Source: Candidatus Cloacimonadota bacterium (GTDB lineage Bacteria > Cloacimonadota > Cloacimonadia > Cloacimonadales > Cloacimonadaceae). From it: 59,504 bases of DNA. The stretch covers positions 1-59,504 of the forward strand of contig JAHDQK010000025.1 in NCBI GenBank assembly GCA_018433885.1, given 5' to 3'. Positions 16,308 through 26,233 of the stretch are shown here, in pieces; position 1 is the stretch's first letter, and every line of letters begins with the position of its first letter. The notes beneath the pieces were generated by a model. The model saw only the letters and a program-made list of their open reading frames with translations. It did no database searches and was not told where the DNA came from. Made by a program: the position numbers and the translations under genes.

Positions 16308-17015
16308 TTATATCAATATATTCTTTTCAATAATCAAGTGAGCCAAGGTGAGATCCCATTCATCGGTGATCTTGATGTTCATATCCCCGGTAAGGTGATA
16401 ACGTACTTTCGCGCCATAATACTCCACCAGAGCCGCATCGTCTGTACTCACATAACCATCCTGATATGCCTTTTCGTAGCTTGCTTTGATCAGGTCGAAA
16501 TCAAACACCTGGGGGGTTAAAATCTGTAGCAATCGATCACGCACAAGGGTCTGTCCGATATAATCCCCAGTCACTTCCTTGATCGTATTTTTCAAACGGC
16601 ATGCGGGCACCACCGCCTTCTCTCTGAGAGCTATGCCCTGTAGCTCTTCCAATAGATCATGGCTGATAAAGGGGCGCACGGCATCGTGGATATATACCAG
16701 AGCGGTGTCTTCCGGACACTGTTGCAAAGCGCCGAAAACACTGTCCTGACGCTCCAAACCGCCCGCCATCACGAGATATGGCTTGGGCGCGGGGTCGAAG
16801 TATTGACGAATCATCGATTCACACAATGCCAAATCCTCTTCCGGCGCGGTTACAATGATGTTTGAGATGATCGGTGACGAGAAAAACGGATCCAGGCTGC
16901 GGATCAGGATAGGTATCCCAGCCAGCATCCGGTATTGTTTTTTTACCTCTCCACCCATGCGCAGGCCAGACCCGGCTCCGGTGATGATCGCGGTTACCGA
17001 GATCAGGCTATCCAT
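16308..17015 (-). CDS. ispD: 2-C-methyl-D-erythritol 4-phosphate cytidylyltransferase
   Basis: 235 aa. IspD transfers CMP to methylerythritol 4-phosphate in the MEP pathway. The nucleotidyltransferase fold is marked by AIITGAGSGLRMG, KKQYRMLAGIPIL, IHDAVRPFIS, LTPQVFDF, STDDAALVE and GDMNIKITDEWDL. Normal length. The start overlaps the end of the upstream radical SAM gene by 13 bases, with GAGGAG inside that gene as ribosome binding site. Same operon as ispF. Cytoplasmic. High confidence. Confidence 0.96.
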   Translation of the reverse strand: MDSLISVTAIITGAGSGLRMGGEVKKQYRMLAGIPILIRSLDPFFSSPIISNIIVTAPEEDLALCESMIRQYFDPAPKPYLVMAGGLERQDSVFGALQQCPEDTALVYIHDAVRPFISHDLLEELQGIALREKAVVPACRLKNTIKEVTGDYIGQTLVRDRLLQILTPQVFDFDLIKASYEKAYQDGYVSTDDAALVEYYGAKVRYHLTGDMNIKITDEWDLTLAHLIIEKNILI

Positions 17016-17950
17016 CGGTAGAATACTCCTCGTTCTTTGCGTTCAGCATAAAGCTTGCCCTCGGTATTTAGTTCGCGCAACACCTTGGATATTTCGTTGA
17101 TGTGGATATCCAGATTAGCAGCGAGATCTTCCGCGGTGGAAGGTCTCCGGGTGATCGTACCGCGGATCAGCTCCACCAATTCCGCATCCAAAACGTTCAT
17201 ACCGGTTTGGTACTTTATCTTGGCAATGATCTCCACGGGCATGGGGAGTGTTTCCCGCATATACTTGCGGATTTCCTTCAGCCTCTCCGGGCTTGCCGCT
17301 TCTACCCAGTCCTCTGCTCCGGGGCGGTCCAGGGAGTTCAATTGAACCAGATTTGGGTTGATCTCCCGGATGGCATCTCGCAATAGCTCTAGTTCTGATG
17401 GTGTGTCTGTGATCCCTGGAACGATGAACACTTCCAGCCAGATATCCCCATTGTATGCCGTTCTCAAGCGTTTCAAGCCTGCGATAAGCCCTTGGGCGGT
17501 AAGATCCGGATGGGGGCGGTTTACTTTCTGATACACATCGTCTGAAGCGGCATCCAATGAAGGCAAAATCAGATCGCAAGGCAATACTGCCTCTAGCACA
17601 TCAGGATCACTTAACAGCGCCCCATTAGTCAGTAGGGCCAGTTTGTATTCCGGATACCTGCTTTTGATGTGGTGGATAACTTCGCCGATGGAGCTATTCA
17701 GAGTAGGTTCTCCGGCTCCCGAAAAGGTGATGTAATCCAAGTGTGGCTTGCTTTTCAGGAAGCTATCCAGCTCGGTCATTATTTCCGCGGGGGAAAAGAA
17801 CTCCCTGCGGGTCGTCTCAAGATGGGTGGTGCTTTGTATCTCACAATACACGCAATTGAGCGGGCAATACTTATAAGGAACCAGGTCCACTCCCAGGGAA
17901 ATCCCCAATCTACGGGAGTTTACCGGTCCAAACAGGTGTTTATATTTCAT
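17003..17950 (-). CDS. radical SAM protein (COG0731-like) with C-terminal winged-helix domain
   Basis: 315 aa. The start MKYKHLFGPVNSRRLGISLG and the cluster C29, C33, C36 (CPLNCVYC) define the COG0731 type of radical SAM protein; TFSGAGEPTLN and LLTNGALL complete the core. The last 60 residues (AEDLAANLDIHINEISKVLRE then GKLYAERKERGVFYRW) form a winged helix-turn-helix, giving a possible nucleic-acid-binding module. The substrate is unknown for this subfamily; tRNA modification is a common guess because of the relation to wyosine-type enzymes. It lies between bamA (three-base gap) and ispD (13-base overlap). No signal peptide. Family certain, reaction not. Confidence 0.85.
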   Translation of the reverse strand: MKYKHLFGPVNSRRLGISLGVDLVPYKYCPLNCVYCEIQSTTHLETTRREFFSPAEIMTELDSFLKSKPHLDYITFSGAGEPTLNSSIGEVIHHIKSRYPEYKLALLTNGALLSDPDVLEAVLPCDLILPSLDAASDDVYQKVNRPHPDLTAQGLIAGLKRLRTAYNGDIWLEVFIVPGITDTPSELELLRDAIREINPNLVQLNSLDRPGAEDWVEAASPERLKEIRKYMRETLPMPVEIIAKIKYQTGMNVLDAELVELIRGTITRRPSTAEDLAANLDIHINEISKVLRELNTEGKLYAERKERGVFYRWIA

Positions 17951-17953
17951 TTC

Positions 17954-20206
17954 TTAGAACGTGGTACCAAACTGCAGGTGCGGCTCCCAGCTCCGGTTTT
18001 CCACCCCGTAGGCATAATCGAAACCGATCAAACCGAAGGGGCTACGGATGCGGATACCTGCACCAATGCCTTTCTTGAAGTTAAGGAAGTTGAAATCCCT
18101 AAGATGGTTGTAACTTTCTCCGGCGTCGAAGAATGCCACACCGATAATCTGGTCTCCGGCAATGGGATAACCCAGTTCTGAAGAGAAGATGATGGCTCTG
18201 GTTCCGCCACCGGCTGGGCCAATAGAGCGGTCTGCATAACCGCGAATGCCATCCACTCCCGTTCCGCCTAGGTAAAACTTCTCGTCTGGGGGAGCGTCTT
18301 CAGAATCTCCATAGGGAGTAATATACGAGAACCGCCATTTGGTTCTGAAGGTTAGCTTTTTCCAAGCTTCGGCATACCAGTTCACCTGCGCGATCTGTTT
18401 AAAATAGTCGAAGTCTCCCATAAACGGTCCCCCTGCCAGCTCAGAAAACAGCGTGATCTGAGAGCCTTGGGTAGGGAAGAAGATGTTGTCCCGGGTATCC
18501 CGGCTGAGGGTGAAGTTCATGGCAGAAGTGTAGCGCCAGCCCAGGGTATCGAGATCTATCAGGGTGGCATTTGCCAAGCTGTCTGCCATCACCGCCGAGG
18601 TATTGGTGATGTTGTATTTCTTGCTATAGAATGAATATCCCAAAGACGCTCTGGTGCGATCCACCCACGGGATTGGTTGCCCCAAACGGACTGCCGCACC
18701 GCGCGTATAGATTTCGTAATAGAACGAGCTCCAGTTTTTGCGGGTATAATAAACGTTTGTACCCAGCAGGACATCGGTATCGTAGAGGTTGGGGTTGGTG
18801 AAGTTCAGCTCAAAGTTCTGAGTACCGCCCCCAAAATCCCAAGTGATGCCTGCACTCCAGTTGTTCCCAAACAGATTGTTCTGGGATACGGATAGCTGCC
18901 CCACCAGTTTATCCAGCGAGTTATACCCTACTCCGCCATTTGCCACTCCGCTGGATTTATCGGTTACATCTATCTGTAAGTCGATATCTCCGTTGTTGTT
19001 GATTCGTTCGTAATCCATGGAGATATCCGGTTCGATGAACCCGAGGTTATAGATATTCTGTTGGCTACGGATTACCTGAGACTGCCGATAATAATCCCCG
19101 GGAGCGATCTCAAGCTGGCGACGCAGAACCTTTTCTTTGGTACGTTCGTTTCCGGTGATGTGAATCTGGCGGATCTTGGCACGAGTGTTTTCGTTGATCT
19201 GAAGATTCACCTTCAGAGTATCCGCTGCCCGCACATAGTTACTACGGATATCGGCATAGATAAAGCCTTCATCGAAGTACATGGCATATACTTTAGACAT
19301 CTGGGAATCGAACTTTTCCTGATCAAAAGTATCCCCTTCTCTCATGCTGAAATTGGTGGTGATGGCACTCGTTTCGAAGTGGTTGTTGCCTTGTGCCTCA
19401 AGACCGCCGTAGCGATATTTGGTCCCCTCGTTGATCGTGATCACCAGTTCGTGGTGGCGATCCGATATTTGTTGCAATTCATAGGGGCCTACACTCACGT
19501 CTATGTGACCGTTCTTGCGGTAGAAATTCGCCAAAGAGACGATGTCCGCATCGAATTTCTCCTGTTCAAAACGGCCTGAACGCAGGAAGCCTTGCGGCTT
19601 GGTCTTCATTCGCCGGATAAGTTCTTTATCCTCATAACTATCATTACCGATGAAGGTTATCTGTTTCAAGACCACTCTGCTTCCCTCTGTAACCCTGATA
19701 GTGAGGGCTACTTTGTGTTCCGGCAGTTCTTGCTCTTGAATCTCGATCTTGGCATTGCCAAAGCCTTTGGTTACATACTCAGCTTTTAGCTTTTGCAGAA
19801 GCTGCGCCTTCAGATTACCGCTCCAATAGGAGCCAACCCTTAGGTTTACCAGCTCTTCCACTTTCTCTTTTTTTACGACCTTGAAGCCTTGGAAGCTGAT
19901 GGAACTTACCGCTGGGTTTTCCACTACCTGAACGATCAGATTGATCCCGGCTCGATACGGTTCCGAGTGAATCTGGATATCCGAAAAAACCCCCATGCGA
20001 TAGAGATTGCGGATCGAGCGTGATACATCCTCGGGATCAAGGGCGTCCCCCACTCTCAGGCTCATGGCAGATGTTACCAGTTCCGGAGCGATATTGCGGG
20101 TGCCTTCCACCCGGATTTCATATATAGTCTCACCCACGCCCCAAAGACTGCCAAAGAGCGCAAGTATGGCGATAATGAGCAAGTTATGCTTGAAAAATCT
20201 CAGCAT
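17954..20206 (-). CDS. bamA: outer membrane protein assembly factor BamA (Omp85 family)
   Basis: 750 aa with a signal peptide (MLRFFKHNLLIIAILALFGS). The N-terminal half holds POTRA repeats (for example IYEIRVEGTRNI, VLKQITFIGNDSYED, KIRQIHITGNERTKEKVLRR); the C-terminal half is the 16-strand Omp85 barrel with VDGIRGYADRSIGP and the final aromatic residue of FGTTF. BamA inserts beta-barrel proteins into the outer membrane, so the organism is didermic. Start: GGAGG five bases before the ATG. It is the first gene of the operon that continues with the radical SAM protein and ispD. Downstream ispD and glmS are also envelope-related supply genes. Length is normal for five POTRA domains plus a barrel. 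Confidence 0.95.
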   Translation of the reverse strand: MLRFFKHNLLIIAILALFGSLWGVGETIYEIRVEGTRNIAPELVTSAMSLRVGDALDPEDVSRSIRNLYRMGVFSDIQIHSEPYRAGINLIVQVVENPAVSSISFQGFKVVKKEKVEELVNLRVGSYWSGNLKAQLLQKLKAEYVTKGFGNAKIEIQEQELPEHKVALTIRVTEGSRVVLKQITFIGNDSYEDKELIRRMKTKPQGFLRSGRFEQEKFDADIVSLANFYRKNGHIDVSVGPYELQQISDRHHELVITINEGTKYRYGGLEAQGNNHFETSAITTNFSMREGDTFDQEKFDSQMSKVYAMYFDEGFIYADIRSNYVRAADTLKVNLQINENTRAKIRQIHITGNERTKEKVLRRQLEIAPGDYYRQSQVIRSQQNIYNLGFIEPDISMDYERINNNGDIDLQIDVTDKSSGVANGGVGYNSLDKLVGQLSVSQNNLFGNNWSAGITWDFGGGTQNFELNFTNPNLYDTDVLLGTNVYYTRKNWSSFYYEIYTRGAAVRLGQPIPWVDRTRASLGYSFYSKKYNITNTSAVMADSLANATLIDLDTLGWRYTSAMNFTLSRDTRDNIFFPTQGSQITLFSELAGGPFMGDFDYFKQIAQVNWYAEAWKKLTFRTKWRFSYITPYGDSEDAPPDEKFYLGGTGVDGIRGYADRSIGPAGGGTRAIIFSSELGYPIAGDQIIGVAFFDAGESYNHLRDFNFLNFKKGIGAGIRIRSPFGLIGFDYAYGVENRSWEPHLQFGTTF

Positions 20207-20472
20207 TTTACCTCCACTTATACGGTATCTTACTACATCTTTGAAAGCCGCTTTTTAGTAAAGGATTTTTTTGCCCAAACATCACTTATTCCCGGTTTAC
20301 CACCAGAATCCTGAAATCACCTATCCAGGATTAGAGTGTACATGCTTCGCAGGGGAATGCTGACGCTTAAAAAACTTGTAAAAAGCACTGCCTGAAACTT
20401 CGCGACAGGAACCCCCGTTCTTGCCTGCGATATTGCGGGTTATTACTCTTCTATAGCGGCAATACTGCGAAT

Positions 20473-21879
20473 CTATCGACGCAGCTTTGCGGGAAACACA
20501 ATCTCCAGTTTGTCCCTGCGTGCCCGATACCATTCGTCCAGATGCCGGGTCTGTTCTTCTTGTAGCGCGCTTTCCAAGATGCTGGCTTTTTGTGCTTGCC
20601 AGATGCGCTCTGTGCGAGCGGTGCGTTTCTCCACCCATGCCAAGTAATAAAAGCCGTCCTGCTCCACCAAGGGTGCAAATTCCCGCTCCGGAGTACTGAG
20701 AATCGCGCGGGAGAGGGCTTCCACTCTGCCGATACCGGGCAAGCTATCTTCTGCCTTCATATCCTTGGCTTCGATGATCTGAAACCCTGCTTTTGCCGCT
20801 TCAGAGAGATAATCCGGGGATTTATGGCTGCGGATAAACTCCGGCACGTAGTTTTTTAAAGCTTCCTGCCGCTTAAGTGACCGTGCCCTCAATCGCAATA
20901 CCTGCGCTTCCACTTCAAAATCCACATAATACTCTGGTACAGAAGAAGCTATCTCCATGATGAAGATATCCCCAAAAGGACTGTGATACAGCTCCATGAG
21001 GTCACCCACATTCCCGGAAAACACCCGGTTCACCAAGCCTGCATCCCTGCCGATACCCCGGATGATGGAATCTTCACTGCCGAAATAGGGACTTTCCGTG
21101 ATATTGTAACCAAGTTCTTTTGCGGCTTCCGCCAGCCCTTTGGCTACAGCCAGTTCATACAATGCTCTGCTCTGCTGTTCAAACTCGGCTCGTTTCCCCG
21201 CGTTTTCCCGGGAGTTTAACCCCTGAAACGCCACATAGCGCAGGCTTCTGCCGTTTTCGCGACGGTATATCTCCAAGTTCGCGTCATAAAGCTCGCGAGC
21301 ATCTTCCTGGGTAGCTTCGATATCCGAAAGTTTATTATAATCGAAGAAGATGATCTTTGCGTCGGCACTATTACCCTTTTGCAGCCAGTCCTGGCGCACT
21401 TTTTGGCTGTCGATTACCGCCTCACTGCGGATCTTTTGTACCAATTTACGATAGCCAAACACATCCCGGCTGAAATCCATCACAGATTTCTTGAATTCCG
21501 GGTTATCCTGTAAGGCTTTCTGATATTTGCGAGGATCGAACTTTCCATCTGTGTTGAAGTCTTTCAGAGCGCGGATTCCTGCCGGAGCGTTGTTCTTTAC
21601 TTCCTGCTCCAGCTCCGCTTCACTTACCGTGATCATCCCCTCGGCGATCGCTTTGTTATACACATACATTCCGATCAGTTCTTCAAAGTATTGGGCTAAA
21701 AGGTTCAGTGAATCCGCGGGACTGATGGATGCGCGATTTTGATATTGCAAATAAGCTTCAAAACCATCTTTGAGTTCTTGCTCGGTATAAGCGCGATCCC
21801 CGATTCTGGCTGCGGGAGAAGCAAACAGCATAACCGCACAAACTAAACCAAGGCTTAGTACTATATATTTTTTTAACAT
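20473..21879 (-). CDS. periplasmic SurA/PpiD-like peptidyl-prolyl isomerase-type chaperone
   Basis: 468 aa from the ATG at 21879, preferred over 21915 because GAGGAA precedes it and because it opens a signal peptide (MLKKYIVLSLGLVCAVMLFA). The N-terminal half is a SurA_N/PpiD_N-type helical domain (ELKDGFEAYLQYQNRAS, AEGMITVSEAELEQEV). The middle (about 230-330) looks like a degenerate parvulin domain (SLRYVAFQGL, SVGDLMELYHSPFGDIFIMEI-type ending) and the C-terminus is helical and charged. Expected role: periplasmic chaperone delivering outer-membrane proteins to the BamA encoded 266 bases downstream. It has no C-terminal membrane anchor. The isomerase active site may be degenerate. Confidence 0.8.
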   Translation of the reverse strand: MLKKYIVLSLGLVCAVMLFASPAARIGDRAYTEQELKDGFEAYLQYQNRASISPADSLNLLAQYFEELIGMYVYNKAIAEGMITVSEAELEQEVKNNAPAGIRALKDFNTDGKFDPRKYQKALQDNPEFKKSVMDFSRDVFGYRKLVQKIRSEAVIDSQKVRQDWLQKGNSADAKIIFFDYNKLSDIEATQEDARELYDANLEIYRRENGRSLRYVAFQGLNSRENAGKRAEFEQQSRALYELAVAKGLAEAAKELGYNITESPYFGSEDSIIRGIGRDAGLVNRVFSGNVGDLMELYHSPFGDIFIMEIASSVPEYYVDFEVEAQVLRLRARSLKRQEALKNYVPEFIRSHKSPDYLSEAAKAGFQIIEAKDMKAEDSLPGIGRVEALSRAILSTPEREFAPLVEQDGFYYLAWVEKRTARTERIWQAQKASILESALQEEQTRHLDEWYRARRDKLEIVFPAKLRR

Positions 21880-22067
21880 GGTGATTCCTCTATGGCTTAT
21901 TACCCTGCAGGCCACAAAAACCTGCGAAGCTTGTCAAGCACAAAACCGATCAGCTCGGCGAACAAGCTGGGCTTCTCCCACGACCTTCTCCGTGATAGGC
22001 TACCGACCTCAGATTTTCCGGTATCGATTACAAAGCGAGAAGGCAAATGTATTTGCTCCCGCGGAAC

Positions 22068-24335
22068 CTATTGCAACGCAGAGATTAACGCCTCCGGTGT
22101 AGCCGGAAACCGCAGTTCCGCTTCCGGCTTCACGCTTCTGATGGCATCTTGCAAGGCAAAGAACACTGCCATACCATATATCAACGGCGGCTCCCCGGTA
22201 GCTTTTGAACCAAATACGCTTGCTTCGGAGGAATCGCTCTCCACCAGCTGGATATCCAGTTTTTCCGGAATATCCCGGATGCCGGGGATTTTGTAAGTGC
22301 TGGGATTTGCGCTCAGATAGCGTCCCTTGTTATCCGCCACCACTTCTTCCATAGTGCACCAGCCCATGCCCTGAACAAAAGCTCCGGTAACCTGCCCCAT
22401 ATCGATCTCCTGGTGCAAGCTTTTCCCGTTTTCGTGAACTATGTGAGTAGAGATGATGCGATGCTCGCCGGAAAGTGTGTTTAGCTCCACTCTCGCAATA
22501 GCCGCACCATAGACATAGTAATAGAAGGGACGTCCCTCTCCCAGCTCACGGTCGAACCACAGATCCGGAGTGGCATAATAGCCATACGCGCCCAGCGCAA
22601 CGCGTTCCTGATGCGCACGCACCACCACCTGGGTAAAGCTTAGCTTGGGCTGTTCCGTTCCTGCGCAATAGACCATACCGTTTTCGAAGATCACTCTCGC
22701 ATCCGGGGAATTTCCCTGTTCCGCAAGCATCTTGGCGGCAATAGGTTCCAGATTCGCTCTCAGTTTCTCCGCGGCGATGCGGGCTGCGTTGCCATTGATG
22801 TCGCTACCGGTGGAAGCTGCCGTGGGCGAAGCGTTTCCCGTGCGCTGAGTATGGGAGGATTCCACTCGGATTCTTTCGAAGGGTATTCCCAGCACCTTTG
22901 CCACAACTATCGCAACTTTGGAGTTTAGCTCCTGACCCATTTCCACGCCCCCAGTGGATACGGAAACGCTGCCATCGATATAGATCCAGATCAGAGCGGA
23001 TCCCTGATTCAAAAAGGCTGTGGTGAAGGAAATCCCAAATTTCACGGGCATTATCCCCATGCCCTGTTTCAGGATCCGATTCTCTTTGTTGAACTTGCGA
23101 ATTTCACTCAGACTATTCTGATAATCTGCATTTTTTGCCACCAGATCCAGGGTTTTGGTAGCCCCGGAGTCTTTGATGATCTGCCCATAGGGGGCGATAT
23201 CGCCGTTCTGGTAGGCATTAATCTTTCGGATTTCAAGCGGATCTTTGCCCAATATCCGCGCGATTTTTTCGATGGCAGATTCGATCACAAAGATACCCTG
23301 GGGTCCGCCAAAGCCACGAAATGCGGTATTGGGGGGCAGATTTGTGCGGCAGGCTCTACCCCGGATGCGGGCATTGGGAATGTGGTAGATATTATCTGCA
23401 TGAAACATGGCGCGCTCTAAAATCGCTACCGATAGATCCGCATAAGCTCCGCCATTACACATCAGTTCAATGTCCCATGCCCGGATTTTTCCCTGGGCAT
23501 CGCAACCGATCTTCCAGTTACTCAGAAACGGATGCCGTTTCCCGGTAGCACGCATATCTTCATCCCGGCTGAGGATGATCTGCACCGGACGCCGGGTAAG
23601 ATAAGCGCCCAGAGCTGCCATCACTCCCCAGATCGTTGCGGCACGTTCTTTGCCGCCGAATGCTCCGCCCAATCTTGGTACTTCCACCGCTATCCGGTGA
23701 GCGGGGATTCCCAGCACGTGGGAAGCCACTTCCTGAACTTCCATGGTGCTTTGAGTGGCACACAGAAGATGAATCAGATCGTGATCCACAGGGATCGCGC
23801 GCACCCGCTGGCTTTCCATATAAAAGTGTTCCTGCCCTCCGCTGAAAGAGCTTCCTTCCAGAATATGAGCGCAATCTTTAAACGCGCCTTTCACATCTCC
23901 CCGCTCGATCTTGCGTTCCGGGATGTACCACTCCCCTCTCTCATCCGCTTCCGTAATCTCCAGAATTGGGGGCAATTCTTCATATTCCAGCCCGATCAAC
24001 CCCACTGCGGCTTCCGCGATGCTTTCGTCTTCTGCCAAAACCATTGCCAGAGGCTGGTGTTGATACATGATCTTTGATTCCGGAAACAGGGGTTCGTCCT
24101 TGATTACATGGCCGATCATGTTTTCTCCGGGAACATCCTGCGCGCATAGCACTGCATGAACTCCGGGAAAGATTTTAGCCCGGGAATGATTTAGCGAAAG
24201 GATCCTGGCATGAGCTACCGGCGAAAAGAAGAACTTTGCGTAGAGCATGCCGGAAAGCGGAGCTTCATCGCCTATGAAGCGGGATGAACCGCTCACATGA
24301 AGCTTGCCGTTGATGTGATATGGTAGCTTAGCCAT
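22068..24335 (-). CDS. xanthine-dehydrogenase-family molybdopterin-binding subunit
   Basis: 755 aa from the ATG at 24335 (GGAGGAGT just upstream). It is the large molybdenum-cofactor subunit of the xanthine oxidase family: GGQEHFYMESQ (Gln near the Mo), GGAFGGKE, RGFGGPQG, VEMGQELNSKV, and the catalytic glutamate region ATGEPPL (E715). The enzymes hydroxylate purines, aldehydes or aromatic heterocycles using water. The substrate is not determined from sequence; XdhB-like purine oxidation is a reasonable default. Cytoplasmic by absence of a Tat or Sec signal. It overlaps the FAD/Fe-S subunit gene by eight bases and forms the complex with it. mobB (12348-13097) may supply cofactor maturation. 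No XdhC chaperone gene is visible. Confidence 0.9.
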   Translation of the reverse strand: MAKLPYHINGKLHVSGSSRFIGDEAPLSGMLYAKFFFSPVAHARILSLNHSRAKIFPGVHAVLCAQDVPGENMIGHVIKDEPLFPESKIMYQHQPLAMVLAEDESIAEAAVGLIGLEYEELPPILEITEADERGEWYIPERKIERGDVKGAFKDCAHILEGSSFSGGQEHFYMESQRVRAIPVDHDLIHLLCATQSTMEVQEVASHVLGIPAHRIAVEVPRLGGAFGGKERAATIWGVMAALGAYLTRRPVQIILSRDEDMRATGKRHPFLSNWKIGCDAQGKIRAWDIELMCNGGAYADLSVAILERAMFHADNIYHIPNARIRGRACRTNLPPNTAFRGFGGPQGIFVIESAIEKIARILGKDPLEIRKINAYQNGDIAPYGQIIKDSGATKTLDLVAKNADYQNSLSEIRKFNKENRILKQGMGIMPVKFGISFTTAFLNQGSALIWIYIDGSVSVSTGGVEMGQELNSKVAIVVAKVLGIPFERIRVESSHTQRTGNASPTAASTGSDINGNAARIAAEKLRANLEPIAAKMLAEQGNSPDARVIFENGMVYCAGTEQPKLSFTQVVVRAHQERVALGAYGYYATPDLWFDRELGEGRPFYYYVYGAAIARVELNTLSGEHRIISTHIVHENGKSLHQEIDMGQVTGAFVQGMGWCTMEEVVADNKGRYLSANPSTYKIPGIRDIPEKLDIQLVESDSSEASVFGSKATGEPPLIYGMAVFFALQDAIRSVKPEAELRFPATPEALISALQ

Positions 24336-25776
24336 GATACTCCTCCGCATATTGAAGAATGTGGTTGATGATCATTTTGCGGCGATAATCCGCCGAACCC
24401 CGGACATCGCTGAGGGGAGAAAACTCCTCTGCCACTGCTTGCGCTACTGCCTGCCATGCTTTTCCGTCCATAAGGGGAACGCTTGAAGAAAAAACACTGC
24501 TGATCACGGGGGTAGCCGCTACTCCACCCAGAGCCAGAATGACACTTTCACCTTGAATCCGTATCGCCGATGCTACACTGGAAATATCTACGGATTTGCG
24601 TTTGGCTGTTTTCAACGAGCGGATGAATGCCTCTCGCGGAGGGATCGGGATGATGATCTCACGGATGTATTCCCCTTTTTGCAGGGCAGTTTTGCGATAA
24701 TCCAAAAAGAACTCTCTGAGGGGGATTTCTCGCGTGGCACCCAAGGATTCCAGGCGAAGACGCGCATCGTACACCAACAGAAGAGGAAGGCTATCGCCAA
24801 TAGGAGAAGCATTTGCGATGTTGCCAGCCAGAGTGCCGAAATTCCGGATTTGCTGGGAGGCGATCAGACGACAGAGTCTCACCAGTTCTGGCAAATCGCT
24901 TTTTATGATCCCGCTATCCATAATCCGGCTGTATGTGACCGCGGCACCGATATGGACACCATCGTTCTTTACCTGAATGTTCTTCAGTTCGGAGATCTCG
25001 CTGAGATCGATCAGTAGTTCAAACTTACGCCGGGCGATGTTTACCATCACCATGATGTCTGTACCTCCGGCGATTATCACTGCTTCCGGGTGTTTGTCCA
25101 GCAGCAGGGCTAGCTGTTGGCAGTTTTCCGGCTTCATATACTGCTCGATGGAATATAGTGTATCGCTGGTAGCAGAAACGGTCTGGGCGACATCCTTGAA
25201 CGTGAATAGTTGGGATTCTATCTTACGACACCAGGCGGGCACAATTCCCGCAGGATCAAAATTCTTGGATAGCTCCTGCGCCGCGTTCAGGATGGATTGA
25301 TATCCCGTGCAACGGCAAAGATTCCCTTCCAATGCCGCCATGATCGATTCCGTATCCGGATGCGGGATCGAGGCGAGCAGCGCGAACAAACTCATCACAA
25401 ACCCGGGAGTACAATAGCCACACTGAGTGCCATGATGTTCCAGAAGCGCGCGTTGGATCGGATGCAAGTCTTCCGGGGATCCCAAGCCTTCAACGGTGAT
25501 CAGGTGCTTCCCATGCAACTTTGCCGCAGGATACAAACAGGAGTTTATCGCTTCATACACTATCCCACCGTCTCGGGGATAGGATATCACCACCGTGCAA
25601 GCCCCACAATCGCCTTCGTTACAGCTGCACTTTGTGCCATACATTTGTAGTTTTTTATTCAAAAAGTCCAGGGTGCTGATTCCCGGGGAAAGCCTTACGA
25701 TCTGTTTCTTGCCATTAAGGAAGAATGATATCTCGTTATAACGGTATTCCGGGCTGCGCTTTGGAGTTTGTAGCAT
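24328..25776 (-). CDS. xanthine-dehydrogenase-family subunit with two [2Fe-2S] domains fused to FAD domain
   Basis: 482 aa. The N-terminal plant-type ferredoxin has C52, C57, C60 and C80 (SCNEGDCGACTV); the second helical [2Fe-2S] domain has C119, C122, C154 and C156 (GTQCGYCTPGF, GNLCRCTGY). From about residue 200 a CO-dehydrogenase-flavoprotein domain follows: VIIAGGTDIMV, IGAAVTYSRI, RNFGTLAGNIANASPIGDS. This is the XdhA-type fused small subunit, passing electrons from the molybdenum site in the partner to FAD and NAD+. It starts the two-gene operon, with the partner overlapping its 3' end by eight bases. A long upstream non-coding region (25777-26233) separates it from pilC. Confidence 0.92.
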   Translation of the reverse strand: MLQTPKRSPEYRYNEISFFLNGKKQIVRLSPGISTLDFLNKKLQMYGTKCSCNEGDCGACTVVISYPRDGGIVYEAINSCLYPAAKLHGKHLITVEGLGSPEDLHPIQRALLEHHGTQCGYCTPGFVMSLFALLASIPHPDTESIMAALEGNLCRCTGYQSILNAAQELSKNFDPAGIVPAWCRKIESQLFTFKDVAQTVSATSDTLYSIEQYMKPENCQQLALLLDKHPEAVIIAGGTDIMVMVNIARRKFELLIDLSEISELKNIQVKNDGVHIGAAVTYSRIMDSGIIKSDLPELVRLCRLIASQQIRNFGTLAGNIANASPIGDSLPLLLVYDARLRLESLGATREIPLREFFLDYRKTALQKGEYIREIIIPIPPREAFIRSLKTAKRKSVDISSVASAIRIQGESVILALGGVAATPVISSVFSSSVPLMDGKAWQAVAQAVAEEFSPLSDVRGSADYRRKMIINHILQYAEEYHG

Positions 25777-25960
25777 ATCTCACCTCTTGTGCAAAGGCTG
25801 GCACTGCCACAATTTCTGTAAAGTAATTTTTGCATTCACCAATATAATTCCCAGAATTTGTGCCATTCCACTACCCCAATTTTGGCTTCAGTTTACCCTT
25901 ACAAAGCGTGAGATCAGAGTAACATCGGAAAGCTGCGAGGATTGATTTTCGCTAATAAAT

Positions 25961-25990
25961 GATCTCATCCCCATTGGTAAATCAGGTCGC
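25961..25990 (-). repeat. dispersed intergenic element, copy D (inverted)
   Basis: Read on the minus strand it gives GCGAC, ten bases, then AATGGGGATGAGATC. Copy A (7993-8022) gives GCGAC, ten bases, AATGGGGATGAAATC: same length, with the first five and 14 of the last 15 bases shared, and only a few matches between. Confidence 0.45.
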
Positions 25991-26016
25991 CATGCCTCGT
26001 CCAAGCAGCATCCACA

Positions 26017-26060
26017 GCATCAAGACAGCATGGAGACTGCTTCAGGAAATGGGTGTGGAT
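26017..26060 (+). repeat. dispersed intergenic element, copy B
   Basis: GCATCAAGAC (26017-26026), then GACTGCTT (26035-26042), then AATGGG (26048-26053). Spacings (18 and 13 bases between starts) equal those of copy C. CCATGC at 25990-25995 can pair with GCATGG at 26028-26033, placing a hairpin just before GACTGCTT as in copy C. Confidence 0.5.
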
Positions 26061-26181
26061 TTATGGTGGCTCTGTTTGGTGACTGAAGTTCATGAAGCCG
26101 GCAAGAGCAATAGGAAGCACCTAATCTTTTGGTAAATGGCGGATTGCCAGTTCAAAACCAAGGCTTGCCAGTTTATAAAAA

Positions 26182-26204
26182 AACCCCGGTTCAAGACCGG
26201 GGTT
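26182..26204 (-). terminator. intrinsic terminator of the type IV pilus operon
   Basis: A perfect 9-bp stem AACCCCGGT (26182-26190) and ACCGGGGTT (26196-26204) with a five-base loop. On the minus strand it is followed by a run of T (complement of 26176-26183). It lies 30 bases beyond the pilC stop. A strong, classical terminator. Confidence 0.9.
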
Positions 26205-26233
26205 CAGGATATATAGATTCGTTGATTATTAAA

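Larger units (their letters stand above)
25777..26233. other. intergenic region with two dispersed elements and the pilus operon terminator
   Basis: 457 bases between the xanthine-dehydrogenase operon (leftward from 25776) and the end of pilC. It holds two copies of the dispersed element in opposite orientation (25961-25990 and 26017-26060) and the terminator at 26182-26204. It must also contain the promoter of the xanthine-dehydrogenase operon, which I could not locate. No small gene with protein-like sequence was found. Confidence 0.6.

Noticed and set aside
25940-26060. CRISPR-like array from the repeated AATGGGGATGARATC words
   Set aside because: Only single copies at each locus, in differing orientation and without regularly spaced repeats.
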